From contig JAPOHD010000067.1 of the NCBI GenBank assembly GCA_026671195.1, positions 1 to 64,000 of the forward strand: a stretch of 64,000 nt of DNA, in the 5' to 3' direction. The notes beneath the pieces are model-generated. The model worked only from the letters and a program-made list of their open reading frames with translations. It was not told where the DNA came from and made no database searches. The stretch is from Draconibacterium aestuarii. GTDB lineage: Bacteria; Bacteroidota; Bacteroidia; Bacteroidales; Prolixibacteraceae. Both the position numbers and the translations under genes were made by a program. Shown here piece by piece: positions 35,828-44,678 of this stretch (the stretch's first letter is position 1; each line of letters opens with the position of its first letter).

Positions 35828-38524
35828 ATGAAAATGTTAAATCGATTTAGCAAAAATACACTAATTCTTCTGATTTCTTTGTTTATTGTTTCAGGGTGTA
35901 CAACCTCGGAAAAACAATTAACGTCAAAAGTCAGAAGTTTGGACTACGGGTGGAAAATGCAATCAAGTGAGAAACTGAAAGAGGACGGAGCTGCTATTTC
36001 ACAGTCTGGTTTTGATACAAAATTATGGTATGAGGCTGTTGTTCCCGGAACTGTAATGGGAGCACTTACCGATTATGGGGTGATTGAGGATCCAACATTT
36101 GGGATAAACATGAAAAAAATGGACCCAGGGCAGTTTCAAAAACCATGGTGGTACCGAACAACATTTAGCTTAACCCGGGCAGATCTGAATAAAATTGTAT
36201 CCCTGCGTTTTAACGGAGTAAGCGCCCGTGCCGATTTGTGGATTAACGGGAAAAAAGTGGTTGGAGACGAAGTGTTTTCAGGAACTTACCGGATGTTTAC
36301 ATTCAATATAAACTCTTTTATTCAGGAGGGCGAGAATACAATTGCCTTGAAAATTACACAGTATGCAAATGGAGAATATTTTCTTGGGTTTTGTGACTGG
36401 AATCCACTTCCAACCGATCGAAGTATGGGGATTTTTAGGGAAGTTTTTCTTGAAATTAATGACGGAATTAAAATTCGTAGTCCATTTGTTTATTCTAAAG
36501 TAGATACAGTAAGCAAAAGTGCAGCTGATCTGTTTATTCAGGCTGAAATTGTAAACAGCACCAATAAACCCGTTAAAGGTACATTGCGTGTTGATTATGA
36601 AGTTGGCTCAGTTGAGAAAAAAGTTACAGTAAGCCCAAACGGCACACTTTCATACCGTTTTACTCCCGATGAGTTTAACCAGTTATCCGTTGAAAATGTA
36701 GAGCTTTGGTGGCCCAATGGAATGGGTAAAGCCAAGTTGTACAATCTGAAAACCGAATTTGTAGCAGATAACCAAGTGTTGGATCATGTTGAAAAAAGAT
36801 ATGGTATTCGCGAAATAAGAAGCTACCTGAATGAACACAAAGACCGTGCTTTTGAAATTAATGGAAAGTTTGTAATGCCAAAAGGAGGCGGATGGGCCGA
36901 CGATATTTTTCTGAGAGACACAAGAAAATCGGTTGAAGCACAGATGCGATATATCCGCCATATGGGATTAAACAGTATTCGTGCGGAAGGATTTTGGGGT
37001 AAAGATGAGGGTTTGTATGACCTTTGTGATGAATACGGTATTTTGGTTATGATTGGCTGGAACTGTATTTGGGAGTGGGAAGAATACCTGAACAAAGTAT
37101 GCCACGAGAAATATGGCGGTGCTGTAACTCCCGAGGATATTCAGTTACTTGCCGATTCGTGGAAAGACCAGATGTTGTGGTTACGAAACCACCCAAGTAT
37201 TTATATCTGGATGTTAGGTAGCGATAAATTGCCACATCCCGACTTGGAAATGAAATATGTAGAGTTATTTGAAAAGTACGATCCTTCGCGTCCTTACTCG
37301 ACTTCTGCAGGAGGTGCCGGAACCGAAGACAATAACATTGTGGCAGAGGTTCCGTTGGTAAGCGATATTAGCGGACCAACCGGAATGAAGATGATGGGAC
37401 CATATGCCTGGACACCGCCAAACTATTGGTTTACCGATACAATGTTGGGTGGAGCCTGGGGATTTAATACCGAAACATGTCCGGGGGCCAGTATTGCTCC
37501 GCTGGCTTCATTGAAAAAAATGATGCCTGAAGAGGCACTTTGGCCAATTGACAAAACGTACTGGGAATATCATACCGGCCGTAATGAATTTACCTCGCTT
37601 GACAGAGATATTAATGCAATCAACAAAAGGTATGGTAAGTCGTTGGATGTAGAAGAGTTTTCGTATAAGGCGCAGGTAAATAATTACGAAATAATGCGGC
37701 CTCAGTTTGAAGCATTTGTGGCACATAAACCAAAAAGTACAGGATTGGTACAATGGCAGCTGAATTCGGCATGGCCAAAATTGATTTGGCAATTGTACGA
37801 CACTTATTTGCAGCCTAACGGTTCGTTTTATGGAGTGAAAAAAGCCTGCACACCATTGCATGCAATCTATCGATATGGTTTCGATGATATTTATTTGGCC
37901 AACGAGGATTTGAACGAAGCTAAAAATCTGACTGTAAAAATCAGAATATTTGATATTCATTCAAAAGAAATATTTTCGGATAAGTGGGAAGGTAATATTC
38001 CATCCAATATTTCTAAATTCATCTATAAGCTTCCGAAAATTAAAAACCTCACTTCTGTTTATTTCCTCGATTTAAGGATTTATAATGAGAATAATCAGGA
38101 AGTGGATAATAGTGTTTACTGGCTTTCAACAAAAAAGGATGTTTTGGACTACGAAGCAGCTAAAAAATTGTCGTGGCCTTTTTATACTCCAACCAGTTCG
38201 TTTGCTGATTACACAGCACTTGATAAATTACCTGAAGTAAAATTGGATTACGATTATAAATATGCTGCCAACAGCGATTTTGGAATTATAACCTTAAAAG
38301 TAAAAAATCCATCTAAAGCTATAGCATTCTTCAATTTTATGGATGTGATCGATCCAAAAACGGAAGAGCCTATTCTACCAATTTACTGGGATGATAATTA
38401 CATGACTTTGCCTCCTGGAGAGGAACGTACTTTTGAAGCTAAGTTTTTCTTGTCTGATTTTAACGGGGAAAAACCACTTGTTACCGTGCGTGGATGGAAT
38501 GTAAAAAAGGCAACTGTAAATTAA
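35828..38524 (+). CDS. GH2 exo-beta-glucosaminidase-like (CsxA type), lipoprotein
   Basis: 898 residues from ATG 35828, chosen because it starts the lipoprotein signal peptide with lipobox LFIVSGC; an upstream in-frame ATG at 35771 is unlikely. The order is sugar-binding sandwich, immunoglobulin-like domain and TIM barrel. RNHPSIYIWMLGSDKLPHP and FNTETCPGASI match the acid/base and nucleophile regions of exo-beta-D-glucosaminidases (CsxA) better than those of beta-galactosidases or mannosidases; the Glu of NTETCPG (about 549) would be the nucleophile. It leads a same-strand run of GH2, ROK, MFS, DegT and Gfo/Idh genes. Confidence 0.85.
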   Translation: MKMLNRFSKNTLILLISLFIVSGCTTSEKQLTSKVRSLDYGWKMQSSEKLKEDGAAISQSGFDTKLWYEAVVPGTVMGALTDYGVIEDPTFGINMKKMDPGQFQKPWWYRTTFSLTRADLNKIVSLRFNGVSARADLWINGKKVVGDEVFSGTYRMFTFNINSFIQEGENTIALKITQYANGEYFLGFCDWNPLPTDRSMGIFREVFLEINDGIKIRSPFVYSKVDTVSKSAADLFIQAEIVNSTNKPVKGTLRVDYEVGSVEKKVTVSPNGTLSYRFTPDEFNQLSVENVELWWPNGMGKAKLYNLKTEFVADNQVLDHVEKRYGIREIRSYLNEHKDRAFEINGKFVMPKGGGWADDIFLRDTRKSVEAQMRYIRHMGLNSIRAEGFWGKDEGLYDLCDEYGILVMIGWNCIWEWEEYLNKVCHEKYGGAVTPEDIQLLADSWKDQMLWLRNHPSIYIWMLGSDKLPHPDLEMKYVELFEKYDPSRPYSTSAGGAGTEDNNIVAEVPLVSDISGPTGMKMMGPYAWTPPNYWFTDTMLGGAWGFNTETCPGASIAPLASLKKMMPEEALWPIDKTYWEYHTGRNEFTSLDRDINAINKRYGKSLDVEEFSYKAQVNNYEIMRPQFEAFVAHKPKSTGLVQWQLNSAWPKLIWQLYDTYLQPNGSFYGVKKACTPLHAIYRYGFDDIYLANEDLNEAKNLTVKIRIFDIHSKEIFSDKWEGNIPSNISKFIYKLPKIKNLTSVYFLDLRIYNENNQEVDNSVYWLSTKKDVLDYEAAKKLSWPFYTPTSSFADYTALDKLPEVKLDYDYKYAANSDFGIITLKVKNPSKAIAFFNFMDVIDPKTEEPILPIYWDDNYMTLPPGEERTFEAKFFLSDFNGEKPLVTVRGWNVKKATVN

Positions 38525-38540
38525 TTAAACAATAAGTATA

Positions 38541-39467
38541 ATGAAATACGCAGCAGGAATAGATTTGGGGGGAACTTTTGTAAAATACGCATTGGTTTCA
38601 GAAACCGGAAAACTGTTAATTGACGGAAAACTACCGGTTGGCGGTAAAGCCACCAGAGAAGATACATTGGAAGCCATTGAGGTATCCATTCAAAAAGTGA
38701 TGGACAAAGCAGCTGAAGAGTCGCTTGAAGTTTCAGGCATTGGAATCGGATCGCCCGGTATTGTATGCGATGGTATTGTCCACGGTGGTGCTGATAACCT
38801 TGATCGCTGGGAGAACATAGATTTGGCTAAAATATTTGGAGATAAATTTAACCTGCCTGTTTTAGCCGATAATGATGCCAATGTAATGGGATTGGGGGAG
38901 GCGACCTACGGGGCTGCAAAAGGCTGCTCCGATGTAATATTTATTACGGTTGGTACAGGTATTGGCGGTGCTATTGTTGCCAACGGCGAACTTTACGGTG
39001 GTTTCAAAAACCGGGGAACAGAAATGGGGCACGTTACCATCGATCATAAAGGTATTGATTGTAATTGTGGCGGGCGAGGTTGTCTGGAAGCCTATGCTTC
39101 AACTTCAGCCTTGATTCAACAATATGCCGATAAAACCGGTCAGGATGTTGAAACGATAACCGGTCATTATATTGTAGAAAAATACAAAGCAAGCGAGGAT
39201 GCTGCTGTAGAATGTATGCAGGAACATTGCGATTATCTTGGTCATGGAATTGCCGGTTTCATCAATACATTTGCACCGCAAAAAGTGGTGATTGGTGGTG
39301 GAATTTCTGAGGCAGGACAGTTTTATATCGATATGATAAAAAAATCGGCTTTGGGTTATGCCATGTCTGATTGCTCAACAAATACCGATGTTGTTGCTGC
39401 AACATTGGGTAATAATGCAGGCTGCCTTGGTGCTGCTTCGCTAATTTTCAAAACTATTAATTCCTAA
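38541..39467 (+). CDS. ROK-family sugar kinase
   Basis: 308 residues. The ATP site is AGIDLGGTFVKYALV (about 4-18), the catalytic aspartate is in DNDANVMGLGE, and the zinc motif is CNCGGRGCLEAYAS. There is no helix-turn-helix, so it is a kinase and not a regulator. ROK kinases phosphorylate glucose, N-acetylglucosamine, N-acetylmannosamine or related sugars. It starts 16 bases after the GH2 gene and is followed 9 bases later by the MFS porter, so it should act on the sugar released and imported by these neighbours. Confidence 0.9.
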   Translation: MKYAAGIDLGGTFVKYALVSETGKLLIDGKLPVGGKATREDTLEAIEVSIQKVMDKAAEESLEVSGIGIGSPGIVCDGIVHGGADNLDRWENIDLAKIFGDKFNLPVLADNDANVMGLGEATYGAAKGCSDVIFITVGTGIGGAIVANGELYGGFKNRGTEMGHVTIDHKGIDCNCGGRGCLEAYASTSALIQQYADKTGQDVETITGHYIVEKYKASEDAAVECMQEHCDYLGHGIAGFINTFAPQKVVIGGGISEAGQFYIDMIKKSALGYAMSDCSTNTDVVAATLGNNAGCLGAASLIFKTINS

Positions 39468-39476
39468 TCACAAATC

Positions 39477-40721
39477 ATGAAAAAAAACTATCTTATAGTA
39501 GTACTTATTCTATTTATATTCTTTGTAATTTCATTCCTCACCAATATAATTGGTCCGTTAATTCCTGAAGTAATTAAAGGTTTTAGCGTGAGTAAGGGAA
39601 TGGCCGGATTACTTAACTTTTCATTTTTTATTGCTTACGGTGTAATGTCTATCCCGGCAGGTATTTTAACCGAAAAATACAAGGAGAAAAAAGTAATTCT
39701 TGGAGCTTTCGTACTGGCAACTTTGGGCGCTCTGTTGTTTTCTGTTTTTTCCAGTTTCCCGGTTTATTTAATTTCTCTGTTCTTAATCGGATTGGGAATG
39801 GCAATTTTACAGGTGGCCATAAATCCGTTGCTAAGGGTATCGGGAGGTGAAGAACACTTCGCTTTTACATCGGTGCTGGCGCAGTTGTTTTTTGGTGGTG
39901 CATCTTTTTTAAGCCCGCTGCTCTATTCTTACCTGGTAACCAATCTTTCTGCCGGAAATACATCAAACGCATTGTTGGCGACTTTAGATAGTCTGGTTCC
40001 TGAAAATCTGAAATGGGTTTCCATTTACTGGATTTTTGTTTTTGTGGCTTTGGTGATGATCATTATCGTTATGTTGTCAAAACTACCAAAGGTTGAGCTG
40101 AAAGAGGATGAAAAAGTAGGTAGTTTGGGTACAATCAAAGAGCTTCTGAAAAACAAATATGTAATCCTGTTTTTCTTCGGAATATTTGCGTACGTAGGAA
40201 CTGAACAGGGAGTGGCAAGCTGGATCTCTAAATTTCTCGCCGATTATCACGGCATGAATCCTGAAGTGGAAGGAGCAAAAGCAATTTCATGGTTTTGGGG
40301 ATTATTAACCATCGGATGTTTCCTTGGTCTTGGCCTTTTAAAACTGTTAGACAGCAAAATTGTACTGCGAATATTCTCCGTTGCCGCAATGGTTTCATTG
40401 GCTATCGCTCTAACAACCGGAAACGGAATGATTGCTTTTTATGGTTTTATAGGAGTAGGATTTTTTGCATCCGTTATGTGGTCTGTAATTTTCTCTCTGG
40501 CACTTAACTCTCTAAAAGACAATCATGGTGCATTCTCCGGGATTTTATGTTCAGGTATTATCGGTGGTGCAATTGTTCCTCTAATTGTTGGAGTACTTGG
40601 CGATGCAATCGGTCTTCGGGCAGGAATGATGTTCGTGTTTATTACACTCGGCTATATTCTAAGCATCAGTTTCTGGGCAAAACCATTAATAAAAAACAAA
40701 ACCATTTTCACGCGTGACTAA
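39477..40721 (+). CDS. MFS sugar porter, FucP/NagP-like
   Basis: 414 residues, about 12 transmembrane helices. The pattern MKKNYLIVVLILFIFFVIS, then LTNIIGPLIPEVIKGF and FFIAYGVMSIPAGIL with ILQVAINPLLRVSGGEEH fits the fucose/glucose/N-acetylglucosamine permease branch of the major facilitator family common in Bacteroidota. It probably brings in the monosaccharide phosphorylated by the ROK kinase, with which it is co-transcribed. Confidence 0.85.
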   Translation: MKKNYLIVVLILFIFFVISFLTNIIGPLIPEVIKGFSVSKGMAGLLNFSFFIAYGVMSIPAGILTEKYKEKKVILGAFVLATLGALLFSVFSSFPVYLISLFLIGLGMAILQVAINPLLRVSGGEEHFAFTSVLAQLFFGGASFLSPLLYSYLVTNLSAGNTSNALLATLDSLVPENLKWVSIYWIFVFVALVMIIIVMLSKLPKVELKEDEKVGSLGTIKELLKNKYVILFFFGIFAYVGTEQGVASWISKFLADYHGMNPEVEGAKAISWFWGLLTIGCFLGLGLLKLLDSKIVLRIFSVAAMVSLAIALTTGNGMIAFYGFIGVGFFASVMWSVIFSLALNSLKDNHGAFSGILCSGIIGGAIVPLIVGVLGDAIGLRAGMMFVFITLGYILSISFWAKPLIKNKTIFTRD

Positions 40722-40777
40722 TGGTTCTTGAAATATATTTTGAATCAAACCAATAAAACTAATCAAAAATTAAAAAT

Positions 40778-42055
40778 ATGAACAAACTGGCATTACTTGG
40801 CGGTACGGCGCTTCGCGACGCCAAAAGTAATCCCTGGCCACAATGGCCGGTGTGGGATGAAAAAGAGGAGAAAGCTCTGTTGGAAGTATTAAACAGCGGA
40901 GTTTGGTCGTACAACGGACCAAAAGAAACAGAATTCAATAAAAAATTTGCTGAATTTACCGGTGTTAAATATGCCATTTCTGCAGCTAACGGAACAGTTA
41001 CATTGCAAATGGCTCTCGAAGCCTGCGGGATAGGAGTTGGCGATGAAGTTATTTTGCCCGGTCTTACCTGGCAGGCAACTGCAGCCACTGTTCTCGATGC
41101 AAATGCAACTCCAATTTTAGTTGATGTTTGCGAAGATACCTGGTGTATCGATCCAAAAGCCGTTGAGGCGGCAATAACTCCAAGAACAAAGGCAATAGTT
41201 CCGGTTCATTTATACGGAGGTTTTGCGGATATGGATGAAATTATGCGCATTGCAAAAAAGCACAATCTTTTTGTGATTGAAGATTGCGCACACAAACATG
41301 GCGGTGAGTGGGATGGCAAAAAAGCAGGCAGCATTGGTGATGTTGGAAGTTTTAGTTTCCAGCTGTCAAAACACCTTACTGCAGGTGAAGGTGGAGTAGT
41401 TACCACCAATAATTTCGAACTGGCTGAAAAAATGGATGCTTTGAGAAACTGTGGTCGTCGCCCGGAAGGATTGAGTGATGAGGTGGATAAAGGTGCCGGA
41501 TTGTATTCAGATCAGGGGAATTTTTACCAGGGAGGAAATTTCAGGATGACTGAATTTCAGGCTGCTATTCTGATTGAAGCATTAAAAAGATTGCCGGAGC
41601 AAAATGAGAACAGAGACGCAAATGGAATGTATCTGAACTCATTGTTGGTTGATTTACCTGGTGTCTCTCCGTTAAAACGCGACAAGCGTGAAACAAAAGA
41701 AGCTTATTTCAATTTCGCTTTCCGTTACAATAAAGATGAGTTTAAGGGACTTCCGATCGAAAAATTCAGAGAAGCACTTACTGCCGAAATTGGTATTCCC
41801 GCTGTAGGAAGTTACGAGCCTTTAAATAAATGTTCGCTGTATGCACCGCATACCAAACCATCGAAACATAAGTTAAGCGAAAAATATTGGACTGAAATTG
41901 ATCCAAAACGATTTGAACTGCCTGTTTGCGATAAAGTTTATTTCGAGGAATCGGTTTGTATTCATCACAAAGTACTGATGGGAACAAAAGCCGATATGGA
42001 TATGATTGCCACTGCTATTGAAAAGATTTATAACCACGCCGAAGAGTTAATGTAA
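40778..42055 (+). CDS. DegT/DnrJ/EryC1/StrS aminotransferase, inosose-aminotransferase type
   Basis: 425 residues, fold-type I PLP enzyme; the cofactor lysine is in SFQLSKHLTAGEGG (Lys198), and the acidic pyridine contact is in IEDCAHKHGG. Among DegT enzymes the blocks GDEVILPGLTWQATA and TRTKAIVPVHLYG-type stretches and the long insert near 230-250 look most like scyllo-inosose/2-deoxy-scyllo-inosose aminotransferases, though sequence alone cannot fix the substrate. Placed in a catabolic locus with Gfo/Idh and ROK genes, it probably removes the amino group from an amino sugar or aminocyclitol. Confidence 0.82.
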   Translation: MNKLALLGGTALRDAKSNPWPQWPVWDEKEEKALLEVLNSGVWSYNGPKETEFNKKFAEFTGVKYAISAANGTVTLQMALEACGIGVGDEVILPGLTWQATAATVLDANATPILVDVCEDTWCIDPKAVEAAITPRTKAIVPVHLYGGFADMDEIMRIAKKHNLFVIEDCAHKHGGEWDGKKAGSIGDVGSFSFQLSKHLTAGEGGVVTTNNFELAEKMDALRNCGRRPEGLSDEVDKGAGLYSDQGNFYQGGNFRMTEFQAAILIEALKRLPEQNENRDANGMYLNSLLVDLPGVSPLKRDKRETKEAYFNFAFRYNKDEFKGLPIEKFREALTAEIGIPAVGSYEPLNKCSLYAPHTKPSKHKLSEKYWTEIDPKRFELPVCDKVYFEESVCIHHKVLMGTKADMDMIATAIEKIYNHAEELM

Positions 42056-42154
42056 ATATTCGGAAAAGTGTTTGTAGTAAAGAGGTTGAACTACTGGTGT
42101 TTAGCCTGATGTTAATCTCTTAACTATCACCTAAATTCTAAAAGTACAACAAAT

Positions 42155-43159
42155 ATGAAAAATGTAAGAATAGCAATGATCGGTGCAGGTTACATTGCAG
42201 ATTATCATACACGTGGTCTTCAATCTATTGAAGGAGTGGAAGTTGTTGCGGTGGTTGCTAAAACAGTTGAAGAAGCACAGAATTTTGCCAATAAATACGG
42301 AATTAAAGAAGCAACTGATGACGTTGCCAAACTTTACGGTCGCGATGATATTGATGCAGCAGTAATTGGAACACCAAATAAATTTCATGCTCCGTATGCC
42401 ATAAATTTTATTGAAAATGGGAAAGACGTTTTTTTGGAGAAACCAATGGCTATGGATGCTGAAGAAGGCAAAACGGTGGCAGCCGCTTCTGAAAAATACA
42501 AGCAGCTGGTAATGGTAGGCCACATGTGGCGTTTTGATACCGATGCAACTTACATTAAAAAAGTGGTTGATGCGGGCGAGCTTGGTGAAATAAAAAAAAC
42601 AAAAGGTTACGGAATCCATGAAAACTGGGGGCCTGCCGGGTGGTTTTCTCAAAAGGAATTGGCCGGTGGCGGAGCTTTGGCCGACATGGGGGTTCATGCC
42701 ATTGATACGGTTCGTTTTATTTTAGGCGATCCAATGCCTAAAAAAGTATATGCGAAAATTGGTACATATTATGGCGATTACGACGTGGATGATTCAGGTA
42801 TTGTAATGATCTCGTGGGACAACGGAACCGAGTCAATTATAGAAAGCGGTTGGTGGCAGCCTCACATGGATGGCGCCGAAGCAGGTACCGGATTGTTTGG
42901 AACAAAAGGGTATGCCAGCGTATTTCCAACTTTTATTAAAAAGAAAATAGGTGATGTGCCCACTACCATTCAACCAAAATTGCCCGTACGCGAAGAGCAT
43001 TGTGAACAGCCAATGTATACACGCCAGATGGAACATTTTGTAGATTGTATCAGAACAAGGAAACAGCCTGTTCCGGGATTGGTAGAAGGACAGATTATTT
43101 TAGATATTGTTGATGCAGCTTATAAATCCTCTGAAACAGGAGAGGTTGTTAATCTTTAA
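42155..43159 (+). CDS. Gfo/Idh/MocA-family dehydrogenase
   Basis: 334 residues, cytoplasmic. The Rossmann motif GAGYIADYH (10-18) binds NAD(P), EKPMAMD carries the conserved lysine (Lys96), and GGGALADMGVHAIDT holds the catalytic Asp/His pair near 175-185. The family oxidises or reduces a ring hydroxyl of sugars or inositols. It follows the DegT gene by about 100 bases; together they could convert an amino group to a keto group and then to a hydroxyl. A strong terminator follows. Confidence 0.88.
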   Translation: MKNVRIAMIGAGYIADYHTRGLQSIEGVEVVAVVAKTVEEAQNFANKYGIKEATDDVAKLYGRDDIDAAVIGTPNKFHAPYAINFIENGKDVFLEKPMAMDAEEGKTVAAASEKYKQLVMVGHMWRFDTDATYIKKVVDAGELGEIKKTKGYGIHENWGPAGWFSQKELAGGGALADMGVHAIDTVRFILGDPMPKKVYAKIGTYYGDYDVDDSGIVMISWDNGTESIIESGWWQPHMDGAEAGTGLFGTKGYASVFPTFIKKKIGDVPTTIQPKLPVREEHCEQPMYTRQMEHFVDCIRTRKQPVPGLVEGQIILDIVDAAYKSSETGEVVNL

Positions 43160-43234
43160 CAGTATTGTAAAAATTGGATTTGGGTTTTAGTAGTTAAATA
43201 AAAATTTGATTCATCTTGCCTGGCTTGATGAAGA

Positions 43235-43266
43235 CGGCCCCGAATCATTTCGGGGCCGTTTGTTTA
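43235..43266 (+). terminator. Strong terminator inside the carbohydrate gene run
   Basis: ACGGCCCCGA (43235-43244) and TCGGGGCCGT (43251-43260) pair perfectly over a six-base loop, followed by TTGTTT. The next gene starts 20 bases later. Confidence 0.85.
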
Positions 43267-43285
43267 TTCATAATATGTTTTTGAA

Positions 43286-44671
43286 ATGAAGGAACAAGAT
43301 AATTATACCCGGTGGATGTTTATTCTATTTCCGGCAGTGTCAATGATGCTGGGATGGGGATTACGTGGACACATTGGAGGAGGACCGTTTGGCGCAATGA
43401 TTCCGGGAGCAATGGTAGCACTTAGTATTGGAATGCTATTGAAACTGCCGGTTAAAGCAGTTTCAGTATTACTCGTTTTGGGAATAGCAGGAATTGGCCT
43501 GGGGGGTGAAATGACCTATGGACAAACTCTGGGATTTTTGAAAAATCCGGATACTGTGTGGTGGGGAACTGCCGGAACAACTACAAAAGGAGCTGTTTGG
43601 GGATTTCTGGGCGGTGCTGTATTTGCGCTTGGTTTAATTTTTAAGAGAATTTCAACAAAGAAATTGATTGTAGCATTTCTGATGCTTTTTGCCGGAATAC
43701 TGATCGGATTTAATTTGATTAACGATCCTATGATTCTCTATTTCTCTTATCCCGAAAAACCGCGGGCCGAATCATGGGCCGGCCTGTTATTTGGCGCTGT
43801 ATTTTTGTTAACCTATTTGAAATACACAATCAACACCAACGATTTTAAGATAGTATTTCGGTTTGCCCTTTGGGGATTACTGGGAGGCGGCCTTGGATTT
43901 GGTTTGGGCGGTTTTTGGCTGGTAATGGGGAGCCATTTCCCCGATGTTATTTTTACCAATTGGTGGAAAGCCATGGAATTTAGTTTTGGTTTCTTATTGG
44001 GGGCTTCGTTGGGATATGCTGCATGGCAAAACAGAACCGAATTAAAGCAAATTGGAAATAGTGACTGGATTGTTCCCGAGAAACCGTTTAAATCGGTTTA
44101 TAAAGAGCTGGCTCTAATTTTTGCTGCAGGAATAATTACCTATTGGATGATTCCAAATTTATTCGAACCATTTGTTGATGGGGCAAATAATACCGATGGC
44201 TTTGTTCTTGCTTTGCTACGAAATATTTCGCGCATCGTTGTAAATTATGCCTTTTACGGATTCCTGTTTGTACTTGCGCTTATCTGTTTTCCGAAATTGG
44301 CCTGGCAGCTGGGCATTACACTTACTTTTAGCCACGCTGCAATCGATCTTATCCGCGACTTTTACCCCGATACGGATAAAGTCTCACCTTTTACCAGTTA
44401 CTTTCTAATTGTAGTAGTACTTACTGCAATTGTTGCCTTACTGGTCGTATATTTTAACCGTAAGGAAAATACCATAAAAAATATGTTCCTGTTGCTGATT
44501 TGGTCGTGTGTCGCGGTTTCTTTTGCCCGCCTCTCACTTCATCCTGAAAAAATGAATATTGAAGGTCTTTCATTTTACCAGGTTATTTGCGGACGGTTTA
44601 TAGTTGATATCTTCTTCGCTGTTTCTGCAGTATTGCTTTCAGTAGTGATTAAGAAAAGGTTTAAAGAATAA
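43286..44671 (+). CDS. Polytopic membrane protein of unknown family (copy 1)
   Basis: 461 residues with about 12 hydrophobic segments. It opens with a Gly-rich first unit (GWGLRGHIGGGPFGAMIPGA) and has LGGEMTYGQTLG, WGLLGGGLGFGLGG and NWWKAMEFSFGFLLGASLGYA. These same blocks recur in order in the protein at 50192, so the two are paralogues. No transporter signature I know is present. The neighbours, ending 8 bases before a GH3 gene, make a sugar or oligosaccharide transport role plausible. The lack of any charged pair in the helices is unlike MFS or ABC permeases. Confidence 0.7.
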   Translation: MKEQDNYTRWMFILFPAVSMMLGWGLRGHIGGGPFGAMIPGAMVALSIGMLLKLPVKAVSVLLVLGIAGIGLGGEMTYGQTLGFLKNPDTVWWGTAGTTTKGAVWGFLGGAVFALGLIFKRISTKKLIVAFLMLFAGILIGFNLINDPMILYFSYPEKPRAESWAGLLFGAVFLLTYLKYTINTNDFKIVFRFALWGLLGGGLGFGLGGFWLVMGSHFPDVIFTNWWKAMEFSFGFLLGASLGYAAWQNRTELKQIGNSDWIVPEKPFKSVYKELALIFAAGIITYWMIPNLFEPFVDGANNTDGFVLALLRNISRIVVNYAFYGFLFVLALICFPKLAWQLGITLTFSHAAIDLIRDFYPDTDKVSPFTSYFLIVVVLTAIVALLVVYFNRKENTIKNMFLLLIWSCVAVSFARLSLHPEKMNIEGLSFYQVICGRFIVDIFFAVSAVLLSVVIKKRFKE

Positions 44672-44678
44672 AAAAATA

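Noticed and set aside
42131-42697. 188-codon frame antisense to the Gfo/Idh gene
   Set aside because: Lies wholly opposite a well-supported gene; low-complexity Phe/Cys/His content is typical of an antisense shadow.
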